Part shown: positions 25,812 to 34,052 of the stretch, in pieces
Layout of the letters: each line of letters starts with the position of its first letter
Numbering within the stretch: the stretch's first letter is position 1
DNA from: Fimenecus sp045631225
GTDB taxonomy: Bacteria; Bacillota; Clostridia; Oscillospirales; Acutalibacteraceae
Assembly (NCBI GenBank): GCA_045631225.1
Contig: JAZQUG010000025.1
Location: 1-64,000, forward strand
DNA length: 64,000 nt
Direction: 5' to 3'
Made by a program: the position numbers and the translations under genes
Notes under the pieces: model-generated
What the model saw: the letters and a program-made list of their open reading frames with translations, nothing else
What the model was told of the DNA's origin: nothing
Databases searched by the model: none

Positions 25812-25843
25812 GAAACGACCTATGGTTTTCATAGGTCGTTTAA
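25812..25843. terminator. Bidirectional terminator
   Basis: AAACGACCTATG and CATAGGTCGTTT pair around GTTTT, between two convergent genes. Confidence 0.85.
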
Positions 25844-25847
25844 TGTT

Positions 25848-26768
25848 TTAATATTTCTTCATCGCTTTCTTGAGTCGGTTATTATTCTGGATTTCCCAAA
25901 CGGGAACGATAAGTCCGCCTTTGAGTCGCATTGAGTTTTCGTGTAATGCACCGTAAAATGCGACTTTAAAATCGCAATGCTCCGACATTTTGCATTTAGA
26001 TTTATATGTGTTGTAAAGGGAGTATGAATTTCCCCACATATTAAGGAGTTGGAACAAGTCATATTCATTATCAGCCCACATTGAACCGCAGGGGTCGATA
26101 AAGCCTGTCAGTTTCATATCTTTTGGGTCAGCCATAATGTTCATAATATTAAGATCACCGTGAATAAGGACAGGACTTTCAGGTTCGTTGACAACCTCTT
26201 TGAAAATATCAAGTCCACGACATAGCAAATCATAATTTTTCTTGCTGTATTTGCCATCATCCATAAGTTTTTTAAGTCCTGCAAGGTCTTTTTCTACTTT
26301 ATTTTCAAGATAAAATTCTTTCCAACTGTCATAGGTTGCATTTTCAAGATAACCGAACTTTTTACCTTTGACACTGTGCCATTGTAACATTCCGTCAATA
26401 ACATCATTGGCAAATTTCTGTTTCTGAGATTTGCTTTTCAAAAGGAATGATGGGTCAAGAGCGTTTTTGCCATCAATAAAGCTCATACACATAACAGCTA
26501 TTTCATCATCATTGTATGTAAAATAAACCTTTGGCATTTTAACGCTTGTGTTTTTGCCGAGAATCTGTAACTGATTTGCTTCGGTAGATTCCATTCCGCT
26601 GACATGATATGCCTTAAGAATGATTGTTTTACCGTCAGATTTTGTACATCTATAAACTTTACCGAAACTGCCGCCACCAATGAATTTTAAATCGGAAATT
26701 TTAGTATTTAATTGTTTTCCTGCGATTTCAGGTAATCTTTGGATTAAATATTTATCGTTAAGATTCAT
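25848..26768 (-). CDS. Fructosamine-kinase-like / APH-fold phosphotransferase
   Basis: This is an APH-fold small-molecule kinase, 306 residues. It has a glycine-rich loop (IGGGSFGKVYRC), Lys for ATP (TIILKAY), catalytic loop LIHGDLNIMNIM and the metal site FIDPCGSMWADNEYDLFQL. The wording HGDLN...IDPxxxxxxxEYDL resembles fructosamine kinases that help deglycate proteins or use Amadori compounds. Aminoglycoside or choline kinase activity cannot be excluded. It is single and cytoplasmic. Confidence 0.75.
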   Translation of the reverse strand: MNLNDKYLIQRLPEIAGKQLNTKISDLKFIGGGSFGKVYRCTKSDGKTIILKAYHVSGMESTEANQLQILGKNTSVKMPKVYFTYNDDEIAVMCMSFIDGKNALDPSFLLKSKSQKQKFANDVIDGMLQWHSVKGKKFGYLENATYDSWKEFYLENKVEKDLAGLKKLMDDGKYSKKNYDLLCRGLDIFKEVVNEPESPVLIHGDLNIMNIMADPKDMKLTGFIDPCGSMWADNEYDLFQLLNMWGNSYSLYNTYKSKCKMSEHCDFKVAFYGALHENSMRLKGGLIVPVWEIQNNNRLKKAMKKY

Positions 26769-26922
26769 TTTAAAAATCCTTTCAGTTAGTCCTTAAATAA
26801 GTTATACCACAAATAATACGGTTTTGTCAGTATAGTTTCTGTATTTTTATGGAAAAGGTGTTAATAATACAATTATTACTATAATTTTCATTTCCATTGT
26901 CAATCTTTTGTCAAAATAACTA

Positions 26923-26951
26923 TTGAAAAATTTTCCATAGGATTGTATAAT
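26923..26951 (+). promoter_or_regulatory. Promoter of the NifU-like/GGGtGRT operon
   Basis: TTGAAA (26923-26928), 17 bases, TATAAT (26946-26951); the ribosome site AAAGGAG follows at 26983. Confidence 0.8.
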
Positions 26952-27001
26952 TACAAAGATAGGAATTTTTCCGTAAAATATGAAAGGAGTTTCATTTTAT
27001 T

Positions 27002-27697
27002 ATGATTAACTATTCACATGAAGTTGAAAAAATGTGCTGTGTTAAAAAAGGACCTCACCATGGTCCAGCTCCAATTCCTGAAGAAGGCAATTGGGTAAAG
27101 GCTTATGAAATCAAAGATATTTCAGGCTTCTCACACGGCATCGGTTGGTGTGCTCCTCAGCAGGGTACATGTAAGCTTACACTTAACATTAAAGAAGGTA
27201 TCGTTGAAGAGGCTCTTGTTGAGACTCTCGGTTGCTCAGGTATGACTCACTCAGCTGCTATGGCTGCTGAAATTCTTCCTGGCAAGACACTTCTTGAATG
27301 TCTTAACACAGACCTTGTTTGTGACGCAATCAATACAGCTATGAGAGAAATCTTCCTCCAGCTCGTTTATGGTCGTTCACAGTCTGCTTTCTCAGAAGAC
27401 GGTCTTGTTGTTGGTGCTGGTCTTGAAGACCTTGGTAAGGGACTTCGTTCACAGGTTGGTACAATGTTCTCAACAAAGGTTAAGGGCGTTCGTTACATGG
27501 AAATGGCTGAAGGCTACATCACAAGAATGGCTCTTGATGCTGATGACCAGGTTATCGGTTATGAGTTCGTTAAGCTCGGCAAAATGATGGAAGATATCCG
27601 TCACGGCACAGATGCTGCAACAGCTCTTAAGAATAATACAGGCTCATACGGTCGTTTTGCAGATGCTGCAAAGTACATCGATCCAAGAGAAGAATAA
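27002..27697 (+). CDS. NifU/IscU-like iron-sulfur scaffold protein
   Basis: The central part resembles IscU-type scaffolds: ETLGCSGMTHSAAMAAEIL aligns with the FGCGSAIASS region (C78), and QQGTCKLTLNIKEG with ACGDVM (C57). Further Cys at 12, 13, 50, 95 and 104 could bind metal. It is longer than IscU (231 residues), with a Cys/His N-terminal segment (MCCVKKGPHHGP) and a C-terminal extension. Codon bias is very strong, implying high expression. It lies 18 bases before the GGGtGRT gene and no other isc/suf gene is nearby, so a dedicated role with that partner is more likely than general Fe-S assembly. Confidence 0.8.
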   Translation: MINYSHEVEKMCCVKKGPHHGPAPIPEEGNWVKAYEIKDISGFSHGIGWCAPQQGTCKLTLNIKEGIVEEALVETLGCSGMTHSAAMAAEILPGKTLLECLNTDLVCDAINTAMREIFLQLVYGRSQSAFSEDGLVVGAGLEDLGKGLRSQVGTMFSTKVKGVRYMEMAEGYITRMALDADDQVIGYEFVKLGKMMEDIRHGTDAATALKNNTGSYGRFADAAKYIDPREE

Positions 27698-27715
27698 GAG
27701 AAGGAGGATACTAAA

Positions 27716-28723
27716 ATGGCTAATGATGTAAGATTTGAAGGCAAAGAAAGACGTATGGCTAAAATCGAGAAATGTCTTGCTGAATACGGTATTGCTTCTC
27801 TCGAAGATGCAAAGGCTCTTTGCGAATCTAATGGTATTGATGTTGAAGGCATCGTTAAGGGTGTTCAGCCAATCGCATTCGAAAATGCTGTTTGGGCTTA
27901 TACACTCGGTGTTGCACTTGCACTTAAATCAGGTGTAAAGACAGCTTCTGAAGCTGCTGCAGTTATCGGTAAGGGACTTCAGGCATTCTGTATCCCTGGC
28001 TCAGTTGCTGAACAGAGAGACGTTGGTCTTGGTCACGGTAACCTTGGCGCAATGCTTCTTAAGGAAGAAACAAAGTGTTTCGCATTCGTTGCAGGTCACG
28101 AATCATTTGCTGCTGCTGAAGGTGCTATCGGTATCGCTAAGACAGCTAACAAGGTTCGTAAAGAACCTCTTCGTGTTATCCTTAACGGTCTTGGTAAAGA
28201 CGCTGCTATGATTATTTCAAGAATCAACGGCTTCACATATGTTCAGACTGAGTATGATTTCTACACAGGCGAACTTAAGATTGTTAACGAAACAAAATAT
28301 TCAGACGGTGAAAGAGCTGCTGTTCGTTGCTACGGCGCAAACGACGTTCTTGAAGGCGTTGCTATCATGAAGAAAGAGGGCGTTGACGTTTCTATCACAG
28401 GTAACTCAACTAACCCAACTCGTTTCCAGCATCCTGTTGCAGGCACATATAAGAAGTGGGCTATGGAAAATGGCGTAAACTACTTCTCAGTTGCTTCAGG
28501 TGGCGGTACAGGTCGTACACTTCACCCAGATAACATGGCTGCAGGTCCTGCTTCTTATGGTCTTACAGACACAATGGGTAGAATGCACGGTGACGCTCAG
28601 TTCGCTGGTTCATCTTCAGTTCCTGCTCACGTGGAAATGATGGGTCTTATCGGTATGGGTAACAACCCAATGGTAGGCGCAACAGTTGCATGTGCAGTTG
28701 CTGTTGAAGAAGCAAGCAAATAA
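27716..28723 (+). CDS. GGGtGRT protein (function unknown)
   Basis: This 335-residue cytoplasmic protein belongs to a family named for the motif GGGTGRT (residues 262-268 here). Other conserved-looking blocks are VGLGHGNLGAMLL, FVAGHESFAAAEGAIGIAK, GNSTNPTRFQHP and HPDNMAAGPASYGLTDTMGRMHGDAQFAGSSSVP split by glycines. Glycine-rich loops suggest nucleotide or cofactor binding, but no function is established that I know of. It pairs with a NifU-like gene 18 bases upstream. Codon use marks it as abundant. The ribosome site is AAGGAGG. Confidence 0.85.
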   Translation: MANDVRFEGKERRMAKIEKCLAEYGIASLEDAKALCESNGIDVEGIVKGVQPIAFENAVWAYTLGVALALKSGVKTASEAAAVIGKGLQAFCIPGSVAEQRDVGLGHGNLGAMLLKEETKCFAFVAGHESFAAAEGAIGIAKTANKVRKEPLRVILNGLGKDAAMIISRINGFTYVQTEYDFYTGELKIVNETKYSDGERAAVRCYGANDVLEGVAIMKKEGVDVSITGNSTNPTRFQHPVAGTYKKWAMENGVNYFSVASGGGTGRTLHPDNMAAGPASYGLTDTMGRMHGDAQFAGSSSVPAHVEMMGLIGMGNNPMVGATVACAVAVEEASK

Positions 28724-28745
28724 TTGTATAAAACAATATAAAACG

Positions 28746-28779
28746 AAAGACAGAGTGTAACAGCTCTGTCTTTTTTATT
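28746..28779 (+). terminator. Terminator after the GGGtGRT gene
   Basis: AGACAGAG and CTCTGTCT stem, then TTTTTT. Confidence 0.88.
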
Positions 28780-28852
28780 GTGCAAAACAAATTATAATTT
28801 GTCTTCACCCCGACAAACTCCGATTTGTGAATATTGCAAAATGCTTAATTAC

Positions 28853-28881
28853 TTGAAATGAATAGTGAAATGTGTTAATAT
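28853..28881 (+). promoter_or_regulatory. Promoter of the GH26 gene
   Basis: TTGAAA (28853-28858), 17 bases, TAATAT (28876-28881). Confidence 0.65.
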
Positions 28882-28913
28882 CGATATGGTAAATTGATTG
28901 ACGGGTGATAATT

Positions 28914-29885
28914 ATGATTAAAAGAATTATTGCGATTATATGTGCGATATTGTCGTTTCTGGGGATTCCGTTTTGTTCTGATGACAAGCTTTCAAATCCT
29001 GATGCCACAGCAGAGGCTGTTGAATTGTACTCTTACATCTGTAATGTGTATGGAAATCAAATTATTTCAGGTCAGCAGGAGTCAACTTGGGTTGATGGCG
29101 AGCAATACGAGTTCCGATACATTTACGAAAAAACAGGAAAGTATCCTGCGATTCGTGGGCTTGACTATATGAATGACGATTTTGAGGGTGTTAACCGTCG
29201 TGCTGTTGAATGGCACGAAAAAGGTGGAATCGTTACAATCTGTTGGCATTGCGGAAGTGATTTCAGCGGTAGCTGGGCTGAAAGCATGAATACTGAAATT
29301 GCTGATTGGGATAAGGCACTCACCGAGGGTACAGAGGAATATGAAAAGCTCATTGCGGGAATGGATAAGGGAGCAAAGGCGTTGCTCCGGCTTAAAGAGC
29401 AGAATATTCCTGTTCTTTGGCGACCATTCCACGAGGCCGACGGTCAATGGTTCTGGTGGGGTAAAGGTGGAAATACGAATTTCAAGAAATTGTGGAAGCT
29501 GATGTATGAAAGATATACCGAATTTTGGGAGCTTGACAACCTTATCTGGGTTTTAGGGCTTTCAGAGCGTGGTGAAGATTATTATAAATGGTATCCGGGT
29601 GACGAATATGTTGATATTGCGGGTGCAGACTCATATATTGACGGACCAAACGAAACCCTTTACAAAAAAGTGAAAATGGTTGTCGGTAAAAAGATGCCTG
29701 TTTGCTTCCATGAATGCGGAAAAATTCCTACAGTTGCAGAATTGCACGATTCAGGTGCTCGGTGGGTATGGTTCATGGCGTGGCACACAGAATATATGGT
29801 TGACCGAAACAGTGATGAAGATTTATATGCAATTTACAATGATGAATATGTGATTACTCTTGATGAATTACCGGATTGGAAATAG
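28914..29885 (+). CDS. Secreted glycoside hydrolase family 26 (beta-mannanase-like)
   Basis: This is a retaining endo-hydrolase of mannan-type chains at the cell surface. A short signal or anchor helix (MIKRIIAIICAILSFLGIPF) leads to a TIM barrel with acid/base E174 in WRPFHEADGQWFWWG and nucleophile E267 in CFHECGK, both classic GH26. GIVTICWHCGS and DIAGADSYID also fit. ATG 28914 follows GGGTGAT; frame extension upstream by three codons has no ribosome site. It is monocistronic. Confidence 0.88.
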   Translation: MIKRIIAIICAILSFLGIPFCSDDKLSNPDATAEAVELYSYICNVYGNQIISGQQESTWVDGEQYEFRYIYEKTGKYPAIRGLDYMNDDFEGVNRRAVEWHEKGGIVTICWHCGSDFSGSWAESMNTEIADWDKALTEGTEEYEKLIAGMDKGAKALLRLKEQNIPVLWRPFHEADGQWFWWGKGGNTNFKKLWKLMYERYTEFWELDNLIWVLGLSERGEDYYKWYPGDEYVDIAGADSYIDGPNETLYKKVKMVVGKKMPVCFHECGKIPTVAELHDSGARWVWFMAWHTEYMVDRNSDEDLYAIYNDEYVITLDELPDWK

Positions 29886-29893
29886 AAAACAGC

Positions 29894-29925
29894 GAATGCA
29901 GGGCAGAAATGTTCTGCATTTTTTG
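29894..29925 (+). terminator. Terminator after GH26
   Basis: AATGCAG and CTGCATT stem, then TTTTTG. Confidence 0.75.
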
Positions 29926-29970
29926 TTATATTACATAAAATGACAAAATTATAAAAATATTTATAATCTG

Positions 29971-29999
29971 TGGACTTTTGGGTTATTAGGTGGTATAAT
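29971..29999 (+). promoter_or_regulatory. Promoter of the Wzz/BY-kinase operon
   Basis: TGGACT (29971-29976), 17 bases, TATAAT (29994-29999), ahead of ACAGGAGGC and the ATG at 30051. Confidence 0.65.
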
Positions 30000-30050
30000 A
30001 AAATAGATTATGTGTGAGAATATGCCCGTTTTACAGGAGGCTTTGATAAA

Positions 30051-30869
30051 ATGAGACTATTAAGATGGTTTATAGTGATAGTATTTGTTATTACTACAGC
30101 GTTATTTGCTACATTTTATATAAAAGAAAAAACGACAACTGATGATACTGTTCCGGTTATAACTGTAGATAAGGAATTGATTGAAGTAAGCTTTCACGCA
30201 ACTAACGAAGAATTGCTTCAGGGTGTTACTGCATACGACGAAAAGGATAAAGACCTTACAGACAGAATTATTGTTGAATCTGTATCGAAATTCCTTGAAG
30301 ACGGTGTATGTAAGGTTGTTTATGCAGTTTGTGATAATGACAATAATGTTGTGAATGCAACCCGAAAAATCAAATATAAGAATTATGAGTCACCAAAGTT
30401 TTATGTTAAGGAATCTCTTTGTTATTCTATTTATGATCATATTGATATTTCAGATGCAATCCGGGCTAAAGACTGTATTGATGGTGATATCTCACGAAGC
30501 ATAATTGTTACATCAGAGGACTTCTCAGGTTCTGTTGCAGGTGTGTTTAATATTGATGTTTCTGTCACGAACAGTAAAGGTGATACTTCTACTATTAAGT
30601 TGCCCCTTGTTCTTGAGGACAGAAGCCTTTCAGCGCCTGTGATTAATTTAAGAGAGTATCTTATTTATGCTAATATCGGTGAGCAGATAGATTTTGAATC
30701 ATATCTTGTTGATATACAAACCAAGCAACAGGCTGAAATTCCGTTGGAGTCTGTGAGGATTGAGTCAAATGTAAATATGTCAAAAGAAGGCTTATATAGC
30801 ATTCATTATTATGTAACTGATTCATCGGGTGCTCAAGGGCATTCAATACTTAATGTTATCGTAGGTTGA
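30051..30869 (+). CDS. Membrane-anchored protein with three Ig-like (DUF5011-type) domains
   Basis: One N-terminal helix (residues 5-24) anchors the protein. The outside part has three beta-sandwich units of about 75 residues (38-110, 113-190, 195-272), with the DUF5011-like rhythm AYDEKDKDLTDRI, GVCKVVYAVCDNDNNV, AKDCIDGDISRSI. Such domains bind surface polymers or other proteins. It is the first gene of a run with two polysaccharide co-polymerase/tyrosine kinase genes, so a role in envelope polymer handling is inferred. Confidence 0.7.
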   Translation: MRLLRWFIVIVFVITTALFATFYIKEKTTTDDTVPVITVDKELIEVSFHATNEELLQGVTAYDEKDKDLTDRIIVESVSKFLEDGVCKVVYAVCDNDNNVVNATRKIKYKNYESPKFYVKESLCYSIYDHIDISDAIRAKDCIDGDISRSIIVTSEDFSGSVAGVFNIDVSVTNSKGDTSTIKLPLVLEDRSLSAPVINLREYLIYANIGEQIDFESYLVDIQTKQQAEIPLESVRIESNVNMSKEGLYSIHYYVTDSSGAQGHSILNVIVG

Positions 30870-30874
30870 GATTT

Positions 30875-32350
30875 ATGAATATATTAAACACAAGAATTGA
30901 ATTTTATAGCATATTGCGAGACCTGATAAAGAATGCTTGGGCGATTTTTATGGCAGGTCTTATAGCAGTTATGGGTATATATGTTGCTACAAGAGGTATT
31001 TATACACCTGAATATACTGCAGAAGCAATGCTTGTTGTAAATGCAAAGCATGCTTCTTCAGGGTCATATTCCTTGTTCAATCTTTCTGTTGAAATGTCAA
31101 GTGTTATTTCAAGAGTTCTTATTGAACCTACTGTTAAGGAAAAGGCTGCAGAAATTTTGGGTAAAGAAGAGTTTGACGGTAAACTTAAATCATCGGTTTA
31201 TGCAGAAACAAACTTTGTTGTGCTTGCAGTAACAAGTGACAGCCCACAGAAATCATATGAACTTTTAAAAGCTGTAATAGAAGCGTATCCACAGGTTTCG
31301 GATTCGGTTTTTGATAATGTTGTTATCAGTGTTCTGAAAATGCCTGAGGTTCCCCATTCGCCATCAAACACAATTACAACAGGAAACAGAATTCTTATTG
31401 CAGGTGCCAGTGGTGTGCTTGTTGCAGGTCTCATAGTTGTGTTCTCACTTCTCAGAGATACTATTAAAGATGAAGAGGACTTCAAAAATAAAATTGAAGC
31501 AAAGGTCATCGGTACTGTACCCCACGAAAAGAAACAGTTCAGTGTCAGAGAAAGGCTTCAAGGTAAAAACAAAGCACTTCTTCTTCATAACAACGCTTTC
31601 ATCAGTTTGAGTTTTGTGGAAAATTATCATAAAATAGCAGCTAAGATTGAACACATAAATCACCGTAAAGGGTCAAAGGTGTTCGCTGTAACAAGTGTTG
31701 CTGAAAATGAGGGTAAATCAACAACAGCAGCCAATATAGCAATTTCATTAGCTGACCGTGGACACAAGGTTATCCTTATTGATTTGGATGGTAAAAAACC
31801 TGCGCTTCATAAGATTTTTGAGAAAAAGCATAGTGAAAAATCAGAATTCAGCAATCTTCTCAACAGAACAATTAAACCAAAAGATTTCCGCTTTAAAAGA
31901 TATAAACAGTTGCCACTTTACCTTGCAGTCAATACTACACCATTCCCAGAGTATAATGATTGGGTAGAAAGTGGAGAATTAAAGAAGATTATAAAATGCT
32001 TTGAGTTACAGGCTGATTATATTATCCTAGATACGGCACCTATTGTTACAGATGCTCTGGTTACTGACATTGTTAAAATGGTTGACCAGACAATTCTTGT
32101 TGTAAGAACAGATACAGCATTTTCATCAGATATTAATGATGCTGTTGCAACAATTAAAGAGGTTGGCGGACATATGGCAGGTTGTATTATAAATGATACA
32201 TTCCCTGAGTTTAACTTCTTCTCAATGGCAGGTATTCACGAAACCGGATTCCGTTACGGAACTCATTATGGTAAATATGCTAATAAATACGGCAAGTACG
32301 GTAAATACGGTAAGTACAGCAGATATGAAAACCCTAAAGAATCAGAATGA
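30875..32350 (+). CDS. Wzz-BY-kinase fusion 1 (polysaccharide co-polymerase/tyrosine kinase)
   Basis: Two membrane helices (about 25-45 and 173-193) flank an external chain-length determinant domain, followed by a cytoplasmic bacterial tyrosine kinase domain. Walker A is AENEGKSTTAANIA, A' is VILIDLDGKKPALH, Walker B is IILDTAP. The tail carries eight Tyr (repeated GKY), the usual autophosphorylation cluster. The family controls polymer length and export of capsule or exopolysaccharide. ATG 30875 is favoured over an upstream TTG that overlaps the previous stop. Confidence 0.85.
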   Translation: MNILNTRIEFYSILRDLIKNAWAIFMAGLIAVMGIYVATRGIYTPEYTAEAMLVVNAKHASSGSYSLFNLSVEMSSVISRVLIEPTVKEKAAEILGKEEFDGKLKSSVYAETNFVVLAVTSDSPQKSYELLKAVIEAYPQVSDSVFDNVVISVLKMPEVPHSPSNTITTGNRILIAGASGVLVAGLIVVFSLLRDTIKDEEDFKNKIEAKVIGTVPHEKKQFSVRERLQGKNKALLLHNNAFISLSFVENYHKIAAKIEHINHRKGSKVFAVTSVAENEGKSTTAANIAISLADRGHKVILIDLDGKKPALHKIFEKKHSEKSEFSNLLNRTIKPKDFRFKRYKQLPLYLAVNTTPFPEYNDWVESGELKKIIKCFELQADYIILDTAPIVTDALVTDIVKMVDQTILVVRTDTAFSSDINDAVATIKEVGGHMAGCIINDTFPEFNFFSMAGIHETGFRYGTHYGKYANKYGKYGKYGKYSRYENPKESE

Positions 32351-32409
32351 CGATAAACGAATTTTAGTCTGAATGTCAGAATCATAGAAAATAAAGGAAA
32401 AGATTACGG

Positions 32410-33987
32410 ATGAAAGAAACTGAAAAAAAATCAAAATCATCAAAAACATCAGAAACACTAAAATTGAATTATGAAGATATATTAATTGGTTTCAGAAAAT
32501 TCGGTTGGTTATGTGCATTGATTTCAGTAGTGTTTGGCTTAGTTATGTTTGTTTATAAGTACGCAACATATGTTCCGCAATATACTTCTTCGGCAACATT
32601 TACTGTTAGCATACAGAACAGCACATCTTCAATTGGGGGTATATCGGTATATTCTTTCTATTACAATTCCGCAACAGCAGACCAATTGTCTACAACATTC
32701 CCATATATTCTTCAGAGTAATTTGCTTTATGATGCGATATGTGAAGATTTACGAACCGATTCCGTTGGGGCAGCATTGAGTGCAAGTAGTGTTGCGGGCT
32801 CAAATATGTTCACAATGCGAGCAACATCTACAAATCCTGAGAGAGCTTATGAGGTTCTTATTTCTGCTATAGAGAATTATCCGTCAATTGCGAAATATGC
32901 CATAGGTAATATTAAGCTTGAGATGATAACTGCGCCGGCTGTTGCCACTGAGCCGTCAAATGGGACTGCTTTTATTAAACCTGTTATCAAGGCGATGCTT
33001 GTTGGGGTTGCAATCGGTCTTGCAATTATAGTTGTATATGTTTATAGCCGAAACACAATGAGAAACAAAGACGATATTAAGAAAACTCTTGGTACTGAAG
33101 CTTTAGGCACAATTCCTTATATCAGCTTCAAGAAATATTCAAGGGAAATTGATAAGTCGATTCTTTGGACTAACCCTAATATTGATAAAGGCTTTTACGA
33201 ATCGGTGCGAGTATTAAGGAATGTTTTCAAAAACTCGTTAAAGTCCGGTGAAAAAATCATTATGGGAACAAGCACTGCTCCCAGTGAAGGTAAAACAACT
33301 GTTGTTACAAACCTTGCACTTTCACTTTGTGAGCAAGGCAAAAAAGTATTGCTTGTTGATGGTGACTTACGACATCCATCTGTTTCACCATTATTAGGAA
33401 TAGACCCTGATAATCTTCATTACGAAACTGTAAAAGAAAATTATAAAATTGCGTACCTTGAAGAGTTCAATATTTACTTTATGGTGTTCAATACAAGCTA
33501 TGGTAGTAAATTTAAGTATGTAAACTCAACATACATTAAAAATGTGTTCGAGGATGTTCGTGACGATTTTGACCTGATTCTTGTTGACACACCTCCTTGC
33601 GGACTTGTTTCTGACGCGCTTTTCTTTGCTCAGGCAGCTGATGCGGCATATTATGTTATCTTGCAGGATGCTGTGAGAATTTCAAAGATTCAGAGTGGCT
33701 TCAATAACCTTTTATCAACTGATATCAGAATTCTTGGTTGTATATTGAATGGTGCTCAGGCTTCACACTCAGGTTATGGTTACGGATACCGATATTATGG
33801 ATACGGTTATGGATATAAAACATATCATAATTATCATTACGGAAGTAAACACTATAACAAATATGGCGGATATGGATATGGTTCTGGTTACGGTTATGGC
33901 TACAGTTATGGTTATGGCAAAAAAACAAACTCGAAATCAAAGCACCACTATGGTTTCGGAAAAGGGCACAAAGACAAAAAGAAATAA
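32410..33987 (+). CDS. Wzz-BY-kinase fusion 2 with very tyrosine/glycine-rich tail
   Basis: Same architecture as its neighbour: membrane helices at about 35-55 and 190-215, Walker A TAPSEGKTTVVTNLA, A' VLLVDGDLRHPS, Walker B ILVDTPPCG. After residue 455 the tail alternates G and Y: about 21 Tyr in the last 71 residues, then a Lys/His end. That is far more than the handful of Tyr in ordinary BY-kinases. The DNA of the tail is a degenerate GGTTAT/GGATAC repeat, prone to slippage. Two full kinases in tandem without glycosyltransferase genes is unusual. Confidence 0.85.
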   Translation: MKETEKKSKSSKTSETLKLNYEDILIGFRKFGWLCALISVVFGLVMFVYKYATYVPQYTSSATFTVSIQNSTSSIGGISVYSFYYNSATADQLSTTFPYILQSNLLYDAICEDLRTDSVGAALSASSVAGSNMFTMRATSTNPERAYEVLISAIENYPSIAKYAIGNIKLEMITAPAVATEPSNGTAFIKPVIKAMLVGVAIGLAIIVVYVYSRNTMRNKDDIKKTLGTEALGTIPYISFKKYSREIDKSILWTNPNIDKGFYESVRVLRNVFKNSLKSGEKIIMGTSTAPSEGKTTVVTNLALSLCEQGKKVLLVDGDLRHPSVSPLLGIDPDNLHYETVKENYKIAYLEEFNIYFMVFNTSYGSKFKYVNSTYIKNVFEDVRDDFDLILVDTPPCGLVSDALFFAQAADAAYYVILQDAVRISKIQSGFNNLLSTDIRILGCILNGAQASHSGYGYGYRYYGYGYGYKTYHNYHYGSKHYNKYGGYGYGSGYGYGYSYGYGKKTNSKSKHHYGFGKGHKDKKK

Positions 33988-34001
33988 TATTTAGTTACAT
34001 T

Positions 34002-34041
34002 AAAAAAGGACAAGGCTTTTGAAAACCTTGTCCTTTAGTTT
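34002..34041. terminator. Bidirectional terminator
   Basis: AAGGACAAGG and CCTTGTCCTT stem with T-runs outside on both strands. Confidence 0.88.
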
Positions 34042-34052
34042 TTTGTTTGCTA

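Noticed and set aside
33749..33994. Out-of-frame ORFs in the Tyr-tail repeat
   Set aside because: Repetitive codons open several frames; the kinase frame is the one with domain support.
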